This document shows, piece after piece, positions 62,361 through 64,000 of a DNA stretch of 64,000 nt (position 1 is the first letter of the stretch; each line of letters opens with the position of its first letter). Made by a program: the position numbers and the translations under genes. The notes under the pieces are model-generated. The model had not been told where the DNA came from. It searched no databases and was given only the letters and a program-made list of their open reading frames with translations. Source of the stretch: Arthrobacter sp. ov407 (GTDB taxonomy: Bacteria; Actinomycetota; Actinomycetes; Actinomycetales; Micrococcaceae); contig NZ_FNGD01000007.1 in assembly GCF_900102895.1 (NCBI RefSeq), forward strand, positions 62,001 to 126,000, given 5' to 3'.

Positions 62361-63272
62361 ATGACCGCGACGACACCCCCTCCGGGCACCGTCCTTCTCG
62401 CCGGGGCCTCCGGCGATCTCGGCGGCCGGATCCTGCGGAATCTGGTCGCCCTGGGGGCCACCGTTCGGGTCCTGACACGACAAGAGACCGGAACAGCACG
62501 GATTGCACAGCTACGCGCCCAGGGCGTCGAGGTGATCCAGTCCGATTACGACGATCCGGACAGCCTCCGAAGGGCCTGCACGGATGTTGACTGCGTGGTC
62601 TCCGCGGTCAACGGTCTCGACGGCGCGATGTTAGGTGCGCAGTCGCGCTTGCTGGAGGCAGCGGTAGCGGCGGGCGTGCCGCGTTTCATCCCGTCCGATT
62701 TCTCCATCGATTACCGTGGTATCCGGCCCCGAAGCAACCGGAACTTGCAGCTCCGCAGAGACTTCGCACAGAGATTGGACGCAACCGAAGTCCGGGCCAC
62801 ATCGATCCTTAGCGGCGCCTTCACCGACATGCTATCCGGGCAGGCACCAATGATCCTGTTCTCCCGGCACCGTGTGCTCTTCTGGTCCGACCCCGACCAG
62901 GTGCTCGACTTCACCACTAAAGACGACACGGCCACCTACACCGCCGCCGCCGCCCTCGACGAGCGGGCGCCCCGTGTCCTCCAGGTCGCCGGGGACCAGG
63001 TCACGGCAAGGACCCTGGCATCCACGATGACCGACTTGACGGGCACACAATTCCGGCTCCTCTACGCCGGCAGCGTCGGTTCCCTGACTGCTATGAGCCG
63101 GGCAGTCAGAGTCCTCATGCCGGCGACTGACGAGCCGTTCCCGCCGTGGCAGGGCATGCAGTACTTCGCCAGCATGTTCAGCGGCGACGCGAATCTGCGT
63201 TACATCGACAACGACCGGTACGGCAGCCGGAAATGGACGACCGTCCGGGACGTCCTGGAGCAGCACCGCTAG
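62361..63272 (+). CDS. NmrA-like NAD(P)-binding protein
   Basis: 303 residues. The Rossmann motif TVLLAGASGDLGGRILRNL is near residue 10, and FIPSDFSIDYRGI and YFASMFSGDANLRYIDN follow the NmrA/isoflavone-reductase pattern. These sense or reduce with NAD(P)H. I chose the ATG at 62361; an earlier ATG at 62304 adds a leader. The stop overlaps the convergent hydrolase by 4 bp. Confidence 0.87.
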   Translation: MTATTPPPGTVLLAGASGDLGGRILRNLVALGATVRVLTRQETGTARIAQLRAQGVEVIQSDYDDPDSLRRACTDVDCVVSAVNGLDGAMLGAQSRLLEAAVAAGVPRFIPSDFSIDYRGIRPRSNRNLQLRRDFAQRLDATEVRATSILSGAFTDMLSGQAPMILFSRHRVLFWSDPDQVLDFTTKDDTATYTAAAALDERAPRVLQVAGDQVTARTLASTMTDLTGTQFRLLYAGSVGSLTAMSRAVRVLMPATDEPFPPWQGMQYFASMFSGDANLRYIDNDRYGSRKWTTVRDVLEQHR

Positions 63273-63961
63273 CCGCGCTGCGCCGCCTCCTTGATCAGTG
63301 AAGCCACGGCCTGCGGCTGGGAGACGTACACGGAGTGGCTTGCGGCAACCTCGGTGACCGATGAACCGGCCCGTGCCGACATCGCCTGCTGCGCGGCCGG
63401 CGGAATCATCCGGTCCTCTGTGGTGATCAAGTACCAGCTGGGCAGGTCCCGCCAGGCGGGCCTGGTGACGGCCCCTTGGAGTGCGCCGACGCCCCAGGGG
63501 ACCTGCGAGTCAGCCATGAAGGCCGCCTGCCCGGGCGGCACATCCGCCGCGAATGAAGCGGCAAACTTCTCGCGGTCCAGGAAGAGGAACCCGTCCTGGG
63601 GCGGAAGGATGGGCGGGACCGGCGCGCCGGGCGGCGGATCGGCGATGAGGGTGTTCACGGATTCGCCCGAGTCGGGGACGAACCCGGCGATGTAGACGAG
63701 GGCAGCGACCTTCTCGTCAGTGCCGGCTTCGGTGACGACCGCGCCCCCGTAGGAGTGACCGACAAGCACCACGGGGCCCTCGCAGTCAGCAATCGCCCGC
63801 TTGGTAACGGCGACGTCGTCTTCCAGGGACACCGTCGGGTTCTGGACGACCTTGACGCTGTAGCCCTCCGCGGTCAGCAGGTCGTACACGCCCTGCCAGC
63901 CTGATCCGTCGACGAAGCCGCCGTGCACGAGCACGACGTTTTTTACTGATTCTTCGGACAT
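63269..63961 (-). CDS. Alpha/beta hydrolase (EstC-like)
   Basis: 230 residues. The oxyanion motif VVLVHGGFVDGSGWQGVYDL is near residue 10, the nucleophile in LVGHSYGGAVVTEAG near 68, the acid in ITTEDRMIPPAAQ near 180 and the His in VTEVAASHSVYVSQPQ near 210. AGGAG ribosome site before ATG 63961. Esterases and dehalogenase-like proteins share this layout; specificity unknown. Last full gene of the window. Confidence 0.9.
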   Translation of the reverse strand: MSEESVKNVVLVHGGFVDGSGWQGVYDLLTAEGYSVKVVQNPTVSLEDDVAVTKRAIADCEGPVVLVGHSYGGAVVTEAGTDEKVAALVYIAGFVPDSGESVNTLIADPPPGAPVPPILPPQDGFLFLDREKFAASFAADVPPGQAAFMADSQVPWGVGALQGAVTRPAWRDLPSWYLITTEDRMIPPAAQQAMSARAGSSVTEVAASHSVYVSQPQAVASLIKEAAQRG

Positions 63962-64000
63962 GGGATTCTCCTGTTTCGTAAGGGAGTAATAGCCGGATGC

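Noticed and set aside
1..64000. CRISPR array or tRNA/rRNA genes
   Set aside because: I found no regularly spaced repeats with spacers and no sequence with a convincing cloverleaf or rRNA core.

Overview
The window is high-GC DNA with GTG starts, ATGA gene overlaps and purine-rich ribosome binding sites. Its families include a mycothiol-type maleylpyruvate isomerase, DUF4193, a PAS-ANTAR protein and SCO1664-like and MSMEG_4193-like proteins. This points to a soil actinobacterium, most likely Micrococcaceae (Arthrobacter or Pseudarthrobacter type). The assignment rests on family content and codon usage, not on a database search. I saw no rRNA, tRNA or CRISPR array.

At 1-10.98 kb lies a complete aromatic-acid catabolic locus. 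It holds a P450/[3Fe-4S] ferredoxin/ferredoxin reductase operon with a TetR gene. It also holds a gentisate operon on the minus strand (gentisate 1,2-dioxygenase, fumarylpyruvate hydrolase, maleylpyruvate isomerase), an IclR regulator, and a divergent aromatic-acid permease plus 3-hydroxybenzoate 6-hydroxylase. The P450 resembles the CYP199 methoxybenzoate demethylases. A plausible route is 3-methoxybenzoate -> 3-hydroxybenzoate -> gentisate -> maleylpyruvate -> fumarylpyruvate -> fumarate + pyruvate. Matching TTCTG-N5-CAGAA dyads lie in front of both the gentisate operon and the iclR/permease pair and are candidate operators.

At 11-16.7 kb are a phosphomutase/SCO1664-like pair, a MoxR/ChlI-like AAA+ ATPase with a VWA protein, and an AlkD-like protein. 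From 16.7 to 30 kb is an accessory stretch with many decayed genes: a nonsense-interrupted membrane protein, a frameshifted tyrosine recombinase, a truncated and nonsense-interrupted glycogen debranching enzyme, and a TIM-barrel gene with an internal deletion. Intact genes here include a DUF1851 protein, a META-domain lipoprotein, a HAD phosphatase, an MFS/SDR pair, a lytic transglycosylase and two near-identical DUF4193 paralogues 8 kb apart.

From 30 to 47 kb are mostly small stress, regulatory and housekeeping-accessory genes: an ArsR operon with a perfect 30-bp palindrome on its promoter, TetR, PAS-ANTAR, ferritin with a Gly/His tail, PPK2, DUF998, patatin, LysE, VOC, GNAT, a truncated globin and a 50-residue hydrophobic protein missed by ORF-length cut-offs. 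From 47.5 to 64 kb are DUF1003, an ECF sigma factor whose downstream partner is cut to a stub, a frameshifted DHFR-like gene, a PadR/membrane protein pair, a run of small secreted proteins, and a ~1190-residue secreted protein combining RCC1, YVTN and FG-GAP propellers with Ig-like domains. The window closes with SGNH hydrolase, VOC, P-loop kinase, methyltransferase, NmrA and alpha/beta hydrolase genes.
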